Counted from the stretch's first letter, positions 27,540-37,172 are shown. The stretch: 64,000 nt of DNA from Bin55 sp963667455 (GCA_963667455.2 CAXXFR010000019.1:310001-374000); one strand, 5' to 3'. Program-made: numbers and translations. The notes: a model not told the origin generated them from the letters alone.

Positions 27540-30500
27540 ATGAAGATAGACCTTTCCTCAAACAAAGTTAGAAGGAATTTCTGCACCGGGAGGTCTTCCG
27601 GTATTGTGGTGCTGACTCTAATCTTGCTGGAAGTCGCCAGTCACTCGGTTGCCCAAGAGCCCACTATTGAAGAAGTGATTGTGACAGGATCACGCATCGC
27701 TCTCGATTCCAACCTCACTGGCGCTTTACCTGTGCAATCCATTGAAGCCGAAGACATTGCATCGTCAGGCGAGTTCTCACTGTCAGACATCGTCAATGAC
27801 GTTCCAGCGCTTCTGTCGTCCATCACAGCTGAACAATCTCTCGACCGAGCAGGGAGGGATGGGTCCAATCGTCTTAATCTCCGTGGATTAGGGCAGAACC
27901 GCACTCTGGTTCTGGTGAACGGCAAACGTCATGTCGGCGGCCTCCAGGGATCTTCGGCCGTAGACATTGGTTCTGTACCGCAAGTCCTGGTGGAGCGTGT
28001 CGAAGTGCTCACGGGAGGTGCATCCGCGGTCTATGGTGCCGATGCCGTCACTGGAGTGGTCAATTTCATTCTGAGGGAGGACTTTGAAGGTTTGGAAATT
28101 GAGGCAAGGACCGGACTATCCGAGTACGGCGATTCCGGGCAGAGTGCCTTTTCCGTTGCTTACGGGTTCGACTTTAGCGAGGGACGTGGCAACGTTGCGA
28201 TAGCCTTCGACTGGCGAAAGGACCAAGGTCTGAAGGTAAGCGAGCGGAACGATGGTCTAGCGGCTGGTTCAGCGGGTGATTGGACCAATCCCGCCCTGCG
28301 ATTTCAGAAGGGCGACATAGGATCGGACACCCCTAATTTCTCCCGTTACTACAACTACGCGAATACCGGACTCTACCACTATGGCTTGATCATTCCGACT
28401 GCAGACAAATTCATTGCGGACTACATTGAACAGTTCGGCGAAATGCCCGTCCTAACCGAAGCTGAACTGGCACTGATAGCGAGAGCAGCAAATGCTCCAC
28501 AGCGAGCTGTACTGCCGTATTCCAATTTCACAATCACTTCTGGCTATGGCTACATCATCCCCGGCAATCCGTTTACGTTTTCTGGTTTTGACCCGGAGAC
28601 ACCTATCGACTTAGATGGCAACGGCACTCCTGATTGTCTCGACTCGTTTACGGGCTACAACTCCTCGTTCGGTGCGGCTTCCTATGGCGTAGTAGGAGGT
28701 TGTTGGAACATTGGATCCGATGGTAGCTACCGACCGATTCGCGACGACATCATTGCCAGCAATTTCAATGGATTCGGCGGGGATTCCTTCAATGCTCTAC
28801 AGCAACCGGACGACGACATTCTCTTGCCAGATGGCAAGCTCACTCTGAATCTCCTGGGGCACTACGACATAACGGAGAAGGTGTCGCTGTTTGCTGAAGT
28901 GAAACATGTGCGTCAAGAGACTGAAGCTGAAGCCGGTCCTTCGTCGTTTTGGGATCTCTTGTTTGGAGCTCCGGACAATCCGTTCCTCCCCGAATTCATA
29001 CGGGATGTTGCTAAGCAAACCGGTGGTGTCGCCATCACTATCGATCCACTGTTGTTTGACGCCTATCGTGTAACTCAAAGGGACACATCTCGGATCGTGG
29101 CTGGAGTAGAAGGAGAGTTGAAGAATGGCTGGACTTACGAAGTCAGCACCAACTACGGCCAATACGACGAAAGAGTTCATTCGACCGGGCAGGTCATTAT
29201 TGATCGTTTCTTCGCTGCCATCGACGCGGTAACAGACCCGACAACTGGGCAACCAGCCTGTCGAGCGGACGTGAACCCGTCGACTCCAGCGACGAACACT
29301 CCGTTCAAGATTCCCAATTGGACGGCAGGGTATTTTTCGTATACACCCGGCAGTGGAGACTGCGTGCCGCTCAACATTTGGGCAGGCCTGCCTGGGGTGG
29401 ATCCCGCAGCGGCAAGCTGGGTTACAACCGCTACAGTAGACGAATTGTCCATTGATCAAACAGTGTTCAGTGCTTCACTCATTGGCGATAGTGCAGACTG
29501 GATTGAATTTCGCGGTGGTCCTGTGGGCTTCGCAACCGGCATTGAGTATCGCAAAGAGTCGTCTCGGGCACTCTTCGATACGTGGCAGCGAGGTGCCGTT
29601 CCTCAAGGTTCTCCTTTTGCAACGGGCACACTGATCAGTGAGGTTTCCGCCAACGGATCTCTGGTCTTCGATCCATCGATCATCGTCAAGAACGAGCAGG
29701 GGAACTACGATGCCACCGACGTTTACGTCGAGTTTTCTCTGCCTTTCTTGGCATACCAACCGTGGTTTGAAGAGTTGAGGCTTGAGATCGCGGGAAGATG
29801 GTCGGACTACTCCACCATAGGCGGAACCGAGTCATGGAAAGCCAATTTGGTGTGGGCACCCCACGAGAGCTTTGTACTTCGTGGAGGGACATCTCAAGCA
29901 GTACGTGCGCCGAACATCACCGAATTGTTTGGTCCGGAAACGGGTGCAACCGCACGCCCGGCGGATCCTTGCGATGTGGCCCAGATCAATGCCCTAGCAA
30001 ATAACAATCCGACCCTGGCACAGAATTTTCAGACCAACTGCGTAGCGGATTTCATGAGTTTTGGTCTGAACCCGTTTGACGAGGACGGCAACTACTCATT
30101 CTCCGATCCACTTTCCGCACGCTTTTCGGGCATATCCAGCGGCAACCCCAACCTGACAGAAGAAACTGCCGATACCATCACCTATGGGTTTGTATTTCAA
30201 CCTTCCTTCCTGCCGGGGTTTAGTCTCACGGCGGACTATTGGGATGTCAGGATCTTCGATGCCATCCAATCGGTTACCGCCCAGGACATCGTGAACGGCT
30301 GCTATCAAGGTGAGTCGCTGAACGACAACTTCTGCTCGCTGTTCACTCGTAATACAACACCGACATCGGCTCAGTTCGGAGGGTTCAATTTCATTCGGTT
30401 CACTGATGTCAACTTTGCCAAGCTAGAGGCCAGTGGAGTTGATGCAAGCATCGATTACGAGTTCAGCCTCGCCGCTCACGACATCAGTCTCTCCGTCTCC

Positions 30501-30905
30501 GCGACCAATGTCAGGTCATTGAACAACTTCACCAACCCAACCAATTTGAGCGAGATAGACATCGAACTGGGCGAGATTTTCCGACCGGAATTGGCCGGCA
30601 ATATCTTTATCAGTTGGACGTGGAGGGATCTGCATGTTGGTTGGCAGTCTCAATACCTGGGTGCCATGCTCTTAGGCGCAGCCCGAGTGGAAATCGATAC
30701 CGCGCAAACTCTATTTGGCAGAGGGGTATTTCTAGATGGCGTTTGGATTCACGATCTCAACGCTCGATTTGACTTTGGAGATCAATTGACCGTTTTTGGA
30801 AGCCTTAACAACGCTTCACACACCGAACCGTTCATATCGGAGAACGCGTTTCCGGCAACTCCACGTGGACGGATGATCTCCGTCGGTCTCAAGTATCGGA
30901 TGTGA
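27540..30905 (+). CDS. TonB-dependent outer-membrane receptor
   Basis: A 1121-residue receptor. A signal peptide (V-L-T-L-I-L-L-E-V-A near residue 25, cleavage around S-V-A-Q) precedes the plug, which opens with I-E-E-V-I-V-T-G-S-R-I and includes N-L-R-G-L-G-Q-N-R-T-L-V-L-V-N-G-K-R and G-A-S-A-V-Y-G-A-D-A-V-T-G-V-V-N. The rest is a beta-barrel with a C-terminal strand ending L-K-Y-R-M. ATG 27540 fits the signal peptide; an upstream in-frame start at 27489 would add 17 residues before it. The ligand is unknown; this subfamily often takes up peptides, plant polymers or nucleosides rather than iron. No partner transporter is adjacent. Confidence 0.92.
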   Translation: MKIDLSSNKVRRNFCTGRSSGIVVLTLILLEVASHSVAQEPTIEEVIVTGSRIALDSNLTGALPVQSIEAEDIASSGEFSLSDIVNDVPALLSSITAEQSLDRAGRDGSNRLNLRGLGQNRTLVLVNGKRHVGGLQGSSAVDIGSVPQVLVERVEVLTGGASAVYGADAVTGVVNFILREDFEGLEIEARTGLSEYGDSGQSAFSVAYGFDFSEGRGNVAIAFDWRKDQGLKVSERNDGLAAGSAGDWTNPALRFQKGDIGSDTPNFSRYYNYANTGLYHYGLIIPTADKFIADYIEQFGEMPVLTEAELALIARAANAPQRAVLPYSNFTITSGYGYIIPGNPFTFSGFDPETPIDLDGNGTPDCLDSFTGYNSSFGAASYGVVGGCWNIGSDGSYRPIRDDIIASNFNGFGGDSFNALQQPDDDILLPDGKLTLNLLGHYDITEKVSLFAEVKHVRQETEAEAGPSSFWDLLFGAPDNPFLPEFIRDVAKQTGGVAITIDPLLFDAYRVTQRDTSRIVAGVEGELKNGWTYEVSTNYGQYDERVHSTGQVIIDRFFAAIDAVTDPTTGQPACRADVNPSTPATNTPFKIPNWTAGYFSYTPGSGDCVPLNIWAGLPGVDPAAASWVTTATVDELSIDQTVFSASLIGDSADWIEFRGGPVGFATGIEYRKESSRALFDTWQRGAVPQGSPFATGTLISEVSANGSLVFDPSIIVKNEQGNYDATDVYVEFSLPFLAYQPWFEELRLEIAGRWSDYSTIGGTESWKANLVWAPHESFVLRGGTSQAVRAPNITELFGPETGATARPADPCDVAQINALANNNPTLAQNFQTNCVADFMSFGLNPFDEDGNYSFSDPLSARFSGISSGNPNLTEETADTITYGFVFQPSFLPGFSLTADYWDVRIFDAIQSVTAQDIVNGCYQGESLNDNFCSLFTRNTTPTSAQFGGFNFIRFTDVNFAKLEASGVDASIDYEFSLAAHDISLSVSATNVRSLNNFTNPTNLSEIDIELGEIFRPELAGNIFISWTWRDLHVGWQSQYLGAMLLGAARVEIDTAQTLFGRGVFLDGVWIHDLNARFDFGDQLTVFGSLNNASHTEPFISENAFPATPRGRMISVGLKYRM

Positions 30906-31240
30906 ATGATCGGGGTTTTGTTGCCAAGGGCACGCCAAGAGTGATCAAGTTCGTTGTCGGCTGACAATTATGGTATTGGGATGCCTCTTACCCCAGACTT
31001 CGACGGTTGGTATACGTAAGTCTTTGATTTGTATAGATACTACCTACTAGCTAGGCACTACATTTCAGCTCAGCCCTGGAGAGCGATTCTTGTCTAGTCG
31101 GGGAGCTCGAAGGAGATCTCGGGGGCTGGAGACGTAAAGTGACGAACCGAAACTGTTCAGCCCAAACAAGTAGATCGACTGCAGTTCACAATCGCTCACC
31201 AGTTACTGTAAACGAACTTGTGAATCACAAGGACTAGGTT
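30906..31240. other. intergenic, nothing recognised
   Basis: About 335 bases between convergent receptor and SDR genes. No long frame, RNA gene or repeat seen, and no hairpin with a clear T-run. Confidence 0.35.
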
Positions 31241-32125
31241 CTAACTTCCCGTTCCGTCTCGACTTTCGAACATCTCTCGCATGCGCTGGTTGGTTCCGGC
31301 GTGGTCACCCTTGACGGCAAGCATTCCCCCATCGACGACCAGATCGATGCCCGTGACCCAACGTGCTTCGTCACTTCCCAAGTAGACGCACGCCATGGCT
31401 ATGTCCCATGCTTCGCCACCGGGACCGGTGAGCGGAAGTACGCCAGCCGTGACGTTGCGAACGAATCGATTGATTCGATTGGTCTTGTGTTCGGACGTAA
31501 TCTGCTGTCCGTGAGTGTGTCCACCCCAGAAGATTGGAGTTGCGATGGCACCTGGACTAACGGCGTTGACTCGAATTCCGAATGGACCCAATTGCATAGC
31601 TGCAGCTTTGGTGTAGTTCGAAACGCCAGCCTTCGCTGCGGAGTAGAGTGGATCAGCGGCGACTTCGGCCTGATGTGCTCCTTTCGATGAATTGTTGATG
31701 ATTGAGCCAACACCTTGCTGGCGCATGATCGGGGATGCGTATTTGGTGGCAACCATGATCGAGCCGAGCAGGTACCACTGCGAGTACTTGAAGCTCTCTT
31801 CGTCCACATCTTCGATGTTGAAGGCATGCGGTTGACCCGGAATGTTGGATGGGCCGCCGGCATTGTTGAAGAGAATGTCCAATCTTCCCCACTCATCCAC
31901 TGCGGTTTGGATCACCGTGGCAATCTGCTCTTCGCGAAGCACATCGGCCTGAAGGAACTTGGCGGTTCCTGCTGGTTGACGGCTCTCGACCTCTTTCCCG
32001 AGGTCAAGGTTGCGTCCACAGAAGACGACCTTTGCACCTTCAGCACAGAACGCATCAACCGTTGCCTCACCAATTCCGCTTGTGGCTCCCGTTACGACAG
32101 CAACTTTCCCTTCGAGTCGACTCAT
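31241..32125 (-). CDS. short-chain dehydrogenase/reductase
   Basis: A 294-residue classical SDR. The cofactor motif is V-T-G-A-T-S-G-I-G-E near residue 12, the structural motif N-N-A-G-G, and the catalytic residues lie in N-S-S-K-G and Y-S-A-A-K (Tyr-x3-Lys). The C-terminal part has V-S-P-G-A-I-A-T-P and G-I-D-L-V-V-D-G-G-M. ATG 32125 fits the family. Substrate unknown. A 10+10 inverted repeat of TetR-operator form starts 20 bases upstream, so a TetR-type repressor probably controls it, but no such gene is in the window. Confidence 0.9.
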   Translation of the reverse strand: MSRLEGKVAVVTGATSGIGEATVDAFCAEGAKVVFCGRNLDLGKEVESRQPAGTAKFLQADVLREEQIATVIQTAVDEWGRLDILFNNAGGPSNIPGQPHAFNIEDVDEESFKYSQWYLLGSIMVATKYASPIMRQQGVGSIINNSSKGAHQAEVAADPLYSAAKAGVSNYTKAAAMQLGPFGIRVNAVSPGAIATPIFWGGHTHGQQITSEHKTNRINRFVRNVTAGVLPLTGPGGEAWDIAMACVYLGSDEARWVTGIDLVVDGGMLAVKGDHAGTNQRMREMFESRDGTGS

Positions 32126-32144
32126 TGGATCTTCATGTGATTGA

Positions 32145-32172
32145 TTGACTAGACCGTCTATAGTCTAGTCAA
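32145..32172. promoter_or_regulatory. inverted repeat, probable TetR-type operator
   Basis: Perfect arms TTGACTAGAC and GTCTAGTCAA surround an 8-base spacer. Size and T-T-G-A-C-T-A-G half-site are typical of TetR-family operators at SDR and lipid genes. The minus-strand TTGACT of the far arm could also serve as a -35 box for the SDR gene. It lies between divergent genes and could act on both. Confidence 0.6.
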
Positions 32173-32406
32173 CTGCCGGCAGAGCACGACTCTCAGGAGT
32201 ATGTGGCAAAGAGATTCATCTGGTTCGTGGACGAGTCCGACAACGAGGTAGAGCGGGTCTCAATCCGCAATGGCACTACCCATGGGGACTTTGGAAACTC
32301 TTGACATGACCAGCATGTGAACGTCAATTCGACCATCTGCGCCGGTTTAGATTTAGTATTAGTGCCGGAGCTTGAATGGTCCAAGAATTCTCACAGGTGA
32401 GGCGGA

Positions 32407-34374
32407 ATGAAATTCACATTTGACATGGGTTCACACGACGTGATGCGAGGCGGTTTCTTGGCGGTATGCGCCGTACTGATCATTTCCTCGGCCGGGTTTG
32501 CCGAAGAAGACTTACCGAGTCTTGAATCGGATGGGAACGGAGAGCAAGAAGGTTCCGACGACTGGGTGGCAGGCGACCTGAAGGCTGGTTTCGCCGAAAT
32601 CATCGGTGCTCGTTTTCTCGATGTCGACGGCAGCATCCGTCGACTTGGCGACGATGACGGAGCAGGTCCAGCGGCGTTGGTATTCATCGACAACGAATGT
32701 CCGATATCAGCGAGATACCTGGGCGAGATGAACACGTTTGCAGACAAGGCACGCAAGGCAAACATCGATTTCTATCTCGTTGTCTCGGATCCCAAGCGAA
32801 CTTGGGAAGATGCACGGAAACTACGCGACGAATATGAACTGAAAGTTCCTGTTCTTCTGGACCCTTCGGGCGATCTCGCTCAACGGCTCCAGCCTCTGAC
32901 GATCGGCGAAGCCTTTGTCATAAGTGAACAAGACACGATGATCTATCGAGGACGCATCGATGATCGCTTTGCTGGTATCGGAAAGTTGCGCCAAACGATC
33001 CGAAGCCACGATCTCCTTGACGCATTTGCGAACGCTCATGATCCGTCTGTGGAGCCTGTCGCCACAGCACCCATAGGTTGTTTGTTCGAGGCTTGGGAAC
33101 GAACGAAAGACCGTGAAGTTACTTATACCCGTGACATCGAACCCATCCTGGCCGCCAACTGTGTGGAGTGCCATCAAGCGGGTGGTGTCGCACCGTTCGC
33201 ATTGCAAACCTACGATCAGGCTTCACGCAAGTCTCGCATGTTGGAACGCACTACTTCGGATGAACTCATGCCGCCGTGGAGGGCCGTGCCGCGCTACGGC
33301 CGGTTTCGAGACGAGAGATACCTTTCAGATACTCAGATTGATTTGTTTGAAGCTTGGAACGATCAAGACGATGCCTTAGGCAGTCCCGAAGATCGCCCGC
33401 CTGATGTGAAACTTCAGGATCCAGATTGGCGGCTTGGACCGCCCGATCTGGTGCTGGAAATGGCTGAACCGTTTGAAGTTCCGGCAAGTGGCGCCGACAT
33501 TTATCGCTACTTCGTCATTCCTTCTGGCCTGAACCGGCATAGGACCGTTACGGCAATCGACTTCCTGCCGGGAGATGCATCGGTCGTCCACCACGCAAAT
33601 TTCTTCGCGGACTACAGCGGAAAAGCTAGGCGTGAAGACGACAAGGATGAGCTACAGGGCTTCTCTGTGTTTGGGACCGGCTCGTTCATGTCTTACGACA
33701 ACACTGAAGAAGACAGTTATGGGATTGGTGGATGGGCACCGGGAGCGGAGCCTTACGCGTTGCCCGAAGGAGTCGGCCTCTGGTTGCCGCGCGGCGGCGA
33801 CATCGTGATCGAAATCCACTACAAGCTGACTGGAAAGGCAACCTCTGATCAAAGCCAGATAGGCTTTTACTTCTCGGACCGACCCACGCCGCAGTACATC
33901 GACGGATTGCTCATCGGCACGCAAGAGCTCGACATCAAACCCGGCGACAACGACTACACACGACACATTTCCATGACTGTACCCATTGGGTTCAAGCTTG
34001 TTGACCTGATGCCGCACATGCACTACATCGGATCGAAGGCACGCATGGTTGTGACGTTTCCGGACGGTACAGAACAGTCGATTGTCGGAGTCGAAGACTG
34101 GGATTTGCGTTGGCAGAACATCTACTCCCTGCGAACTCCGTTGCACATTCCAGCTGGTTCGAAGATCGATGCGTGGTTTGTCTGGGACAACTCTGCACTC
34201 AACTTTGACAATCCATTCGATCCACCTCAGCGAATCAAGTGGGGTTGGAAATCCGAAGAGGAAATGGCGGAAGTCTGGCTCGGAGTGATTCCGGACAATC
34301 CGCGGAGACGTCTCGAACTCATCGAAGCCACTTGGGAGACGTGGATGAAGGCCGACTCCAAGCCGCTTCCTTGA
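32407..34374 (+). CDS. redoxin-cytochrome c-copper monooxygenase fusion
   Basis: A 655-residue exported protein with three parts. After a signal peptide (about residues 14-32) comes a thioredoxin-like redoxin domain (50-210) with a lone Cys in D-N-E-C98-P-I-S. A c-type cytochrome domain follows with C-V-E-C-H (252-256). The C-terminal half resembles the copper type II ascorbate-dependent monooxygenases (PHM/DBM): H395-H396 in V-V-H-H-A, H471 in E-I-H-Y, H537 and H539 in M-P-H-M-H and M547 as likely copper ligands. The combination suggests electrons delivered through haem to a copper centre. Substrate unknown. ATG 32407 has GAGGCGGA directly upstream. Confidence 0.8.
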   Translation: MKFTFDMGSHDVMRGGFLAVCAVLIISSAGFAEEDLPSLESDGNGEQEGSDDWVAGDLKAGFAEIIGARFLDVDGSIRRLGDDDGAGPAALVFIDNECPISARYLGEMNTFADKARKANIDFYLVVSDPKRTWEDARKLRDEYELKVPVLLDPSGDLAQRLQPLTIGEAFVISEQDTMIYRGRIDDRFAGIGKLRQTIRSHDLLDAFANAHDPSVEPVATAPIGCLFEAWERTKDREVTYTRDIEPILAANCVECHQAGGVAPFALQTYDQASRKSRMLERTTSDELMPPWRAVPRYGRFRDERYLSDTQIDLFEAWNDQDDALGSPEDRPPDVKLQDPDWRLGPPDLVLEMAEPFEVPASGADIYRYFVIPSGLNRHRTVTAIDFLPGDASVVHHANFFADYSGKARREDDKDELQGFSVFGTGSFMSYDNTEEDSYGIGGWAPGAEPYALPEGVGLWLPRGGDIVIEIHYKLTGKATSDQSQIGFYFSDRPTPQYIDGLLIGTQELDIKPGDNDYTRHISMTVPIGFKLVDLMPHMHYIGSKARMVVTFPDGTEQSIVGVEDWDLRWQNIYSLRTPLHIPAGSKIDAWFVWDNSALNFDNPFDPPQRIKWGWKSEEEMAEVWLGVIPDNPRRRLELIEATWETWMKADSKPLP

Positions 34375-34524
34375 GTGGTTCCAACTCGTGCCTGCATACC
34401 TTCAGACTGCTGAATCTGTCAAGCCACTAGTAGAGCAAGACGAAGCAATTGACAACGCCCTCAACGCTTACCAAAATTGGAAAGCGCATGTTGACTAGCG
34501 GACAGCTCCAATAAAGCTGTTCGA

Positions 34525-35436
34525 ATGATGGGAATGCACATTTCTCCTGCCAATGCCACCCTCGGAGCGACGATTACGGAGGTGAAACTGCGGGATCTCA
34601 GTGAATCCGAATGGTGTGAAATCGAGGAGGCGTTCCACGAGCATGGAGTGTTGACATTTCCTGGTCAGCACCTGACCGAAGACGAGCAAGTCGCATTCGC
34701 TCGACGATTCGGCGAACTCGAACACGTTTCGGTGCCCATTAGCAATCAACGTCGAGACGGGTCGGTCTTAAAGGACGATGAGCATCGCTATTGGATATTG
34801 CGTGGCAACGAACGGTGGCATCACGATAGCTCGTTCATGCCGTTGGCGGCGAAGGCCTCGTGTCTGACTGCTGTAACGGTTCCTTCTTGGGGTGGGCAAA
34901 CGGAGTGGGCGGATGCACGTGCCGGTTACGACGCACTTGATGTCGAAACGAGACGCCTACTGAGTGGACTGTGCGCACGACACTCCAACTACTGGTCGCA
35001 CGAAGAGCTGGGTCAACCTACACATACCGGTGAAGGTTATGGCTTTCACACCCTTGGCGCACCATTACGGCCGCTCGTAAAGATTCATCCGGTAACTGGC
35101 CGCAAGGCTGTTTACTCCGGTCGACACGCATATGGGATTGAAGGGTTCGATCCCAATACATCCAAGTACTTCTTGCTTGGGCTAATTGACTCCATTGCTA
35201 AGCGACGGCGTGTCTGGGGCATTGATTGGAAACCAGGCGACTTTGCGATATTCGACAACCGCTGCATCATGCACCGAGTGCAGCCCTATGACTACTCAGA
35301 GCCGAGGGTTATGCGACACACCCGTGTAGCTGGAGATCCACTCACCGAGCTCGCACCGACTGTCCGAGACGAACGAGCTGACGATTACAAGCCAAGTCCG
35401 CTAGCAACCAAACCAGATCAGATCTCTCTGTACTGA
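34525..35436 (+). CDS. TauD/TfdA-family 2-oxoglutarate dioxygenase
   Basis: A 303-residue Fe(II)/2-oxoglutarate dioxygenase. Iron ligands are H99 and D101 in W-H-H-D-S-S-F and the distal His in C-I-M-H-R-V; the 2-oxoglutarate Arg is in R-V-M-R-H-T-R. The family hydroxylates taurine, 2,4-D, alkyl sulfates, carnitine precursors and similar compounds. Three ATGs occur in the first four codons and none has a strong ribosome-binding site; the first is used. It precedes the acyl-CoA dehydrogenase on the same strand by about 85 bases, so a shared catabolic role is possible. Confidence 0.88.
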   Translation: MMGMHISPANATLGATITEVKLRDLSESEWCEIEEAFHEHGVLTFPGQHLTEDEQVAFARRFGELEHVSVPISNQRRDGSVLKDDEHRYWILRGNERWHHDSSFMPLAAKASCLTAVTVPSWGGQTEWADARAGYDALDVETRRLLSGLCARHSNYWSHEELGQPTHTGEGYGFHTLGAPLRPLVKIHPVTGRKAVYSGRHAYGIEGFDPNTSKYFLLGLIDSIAKRRRVWGIDWKPGDFAIFDNRCIMHRVQPYDYSEPRVMRHTRVAGDPLTELAPTVRDERADDYKPSPLATKPDQISLY

Positions 35437-35472
35437 GACACCATGCTCGTCATGGGCGGCGTGTCTGAGGAG

Positions 35473-35484
35473 TTGACGAGTCAA
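35473..35484. promoter_or_regulatory. 12-base inverted repeat before acyl-CoA dehydrogenase
   Basis: TTGAC and GTCAA arms with a 2-base spacer, 37 bases upstream of ATG 35521. The half-site matches the outer bases of the TetR-type operator at 32145-32172. It is short, so chance is a real possibility. Confidence 0.25.
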
Positions 35485-35520
35485 TAAAATTCGTCTCTCG
35501 CTGTCAATCGCTTTTCTCCC

Positions 35521-36693
35521 ATGTCTTTGCAAGAATTTCGCTTAGAAGCCCGTAGCTGGCTTGAGGAAAACTGTCCTCCCACGATGCGTACCGCCGGCAG
35601 TTACACCAGCGGTGGACGCAAGGCTGTCTACTCCAATCCCGAATCGAAACTGTGGCTCGATCGAATGGCGGAACGTGGTTGGACTGCGCCAACGTGGCCA
35701 AAGGAGTACAGCGGCGGCGGGTTGACCAAGGATGAAGAGCGAGTTCTAGCTGACGAAATGGCTCGCATCAACGCCTGTGCTCCATTGTCCGGCCACGGAT
35801 TGACCATGATCGGTCCGGCGATTCTTGAATTCGGGTCTCCTGAACAATGCCTAGAGCATCTGCCACGTATAGTGCGAGGCGACATCAGGTGGTGTCAGGG
35901 CTATAGCGAACCCGGTGCAGGATCGGACTTGGCCGGACTTCAGTGTCGAGCAGATTCAGATGGCGACTTCTACGTCATCAACGGATCGAAAATTTGGACT
36001 TCGGGTGCGGATCAGGCTGACTGGATCTTCTGTCTGGTGCGAACCGACTTCGATGCTCCCAAGCACGAGGGTATTTCCTTTGTGGTCTTCGATATGGAAA
36101 CTCCAGGTGTTCAGGTCTCTCCAATCGAATTGATCAGTGGATCGTCGGAGTTTTGCGAGACGCACTTCGACAATGTGCGGGTGCCGAAGCGCAATCTGAT
36201 CGGAAATCCGGGAGAAGGGTGGACAGTAGGCAAACGATTGCTTCAGTACGAGCGAAGCTCGATCGGAGGGAGAGGCAATACTAGACAGCGAGTGAAGACG
36301 CTGGACGAGTCTGTGAAAGACTACGCAGGAGAGCACAACGGCAAGATTGCCGACGATACGTTGCGTGATCGAGTCACTCGCGTGTTGCAAGATGATGCGG
36401 CGTACCAGCTGACGATTCGTCGATCCTATGAGGAAGCACAGAGTTCTCAAGCTCCGAGTTTCTTGTCCTCTTTCTTTAAGTACTTCGGAACTGAGCAGAA
36501 CATGAAGCGTCAGGACTTGCTGGTTGATGCGATGGGTACGAAGGGACTCGGCTGGAATGGCGCAGGATTCACACGAGGCGAGATCGGAAGCACTCGCGGA
36601 TGGTTGCGATCAAAGGCCAACTCGATCGAAGGTGGATCGTCCGAGATTCAGCTGAACATCATCGCCAAGCGAGTGTTAGGTCTTCCGGATTGA
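35521..36693 (+). CDS. acyl-CoA dehydrogenase family protein
   Basis: A 390-residue FAD enzyme that introduces a 2,3-double bond into an acyl-CoA. The N-terminal helical domain has W-P-K-E-Y-S-G-G-G; the central beta domain has Y-S-E-P-G-A-G-S-D-L-A and G-S-K-I-W-T-S-G; the C-terminal part has R-S-K-A-N-S-I-E-G-G-S-S-E-I-Q, the usual FAD/acyl-CoA contact block. The form resembles the ACADs of steroid side-chain or branched substrates rather than FadE. ATG 35521 lacks a clear ribosome-binding site. It ends 16 bases before the convergent avidin-like gene. Confidence 0.92.
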   Translation: MSLQEFRLEARSWLEENCPPTMRTAGSYTSGGRKAVYSNPESKLWLDRMAERGWTAPTWPKEYSGGGLTKDEERVLADEMARINACAPLSGHGLTMIGPAILEFGSPEQCLEHLPRIVRGDIRWCQGYSEPGAGSDLAGLQCRADSDGDFYVINGSKIWTSGADQADWIFCLVRTDFDAPKHEGISFVVFDMETPGVQVSPIELISGSSEFCETHFDNVRVPKRNLIGNPGEGWTVGKRLLQYERSSIGGRGNTRQRVKTLDESVKDYAGEHNGKIADDTLRDRVTRVLQDDAAYQLTIRRSYEEAQSSQAPSFLSSFFKYFGTEQNMKRQDLLVDAMGTKGLGWNGAGFTRGEIGSTRGWLRSKANSIEGGSSEIQLNIIAKRVLGLPD

Positions 36694-36709
36694 CTCCTAA
36701 TCTGCGGGT

Positions 36710-37084
36710 CTAGTCGTCGTTTTCCGGCTGGAAGACGAAGACATCGCTATTCGTCGTAAATGTGTTCCACGTCTCGGTCGGTTTCGTCTGCTCCGCATCC
36801 TCAAACTCGCGACCTAGTAGCCAAACGGTGTGGATTTTGGCTGGAGTGCCCGGAACAATCCTGCCTGCGAAAGTCGAGATAGAGTGCAGGTTTCGCTCGG
36901 CTGTCTCGAAACTGACAATGAACGAGACGAGGTTGTCGTTTCTCACACCTGTGACGGAGTACTCCTTCTCGCGAGCCGCTCGTCCCTTGGCCGATACGAA
37001 CTTTCCCCGTATCGAGCCTTCCGAGTCAAAAGTGATCTCCAGTCGCGATCCGTTCTGATTGATCCAACTACCAACTAGCTTCAA
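36710..37084 (-). CDS. avidin/streptavidin-family protein
   Basis: A 124-residue protein without signal peptide that follows the streptavidin fold from end to end. G-S-W-I-N-Q-N-G-S parallels streptavidin G-T-W-Y-N-Q-L-G-S; N-L-H-S-I-S-T-F-A-G parallels the H-S-A-T-T-W-S-G block; I-H-T-V-W-L-L parallels I-N-T-Q-W-L-L. Biotin contacts kept are N9, S13, S31, S68, W88, W106 and D114 (streptavidin N23, S27, S45, S88, W108, W120, D128). Y43, W79 and W92 are all Phe here (F29, F59, F72), so biotin affinity may be lower. Start is TTG 37084 with GAGG about seven bases upstream. Role unknown. Confidence 0.75.
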   Translation of the reverse strand: MKLVGSWINQNGSRLEITFDSEGSIRGKFVSAKGRAAREKEYSVTGVRNDNLVSFIVSFETAERNLHSISTFAGRIVPGTPAKIHTVWLLGREFEDAEQTKPTETWNTFTTNSDVFVFQPENDD

Positions 37085-37172
37085 GTTTCTGCCTCGAGAA
37101 GATTCTTGATCGGGTTATTTTGACCTACCCATCTACAATCAGAGACTCATTCGAATCTTGGAGACGGACGGA

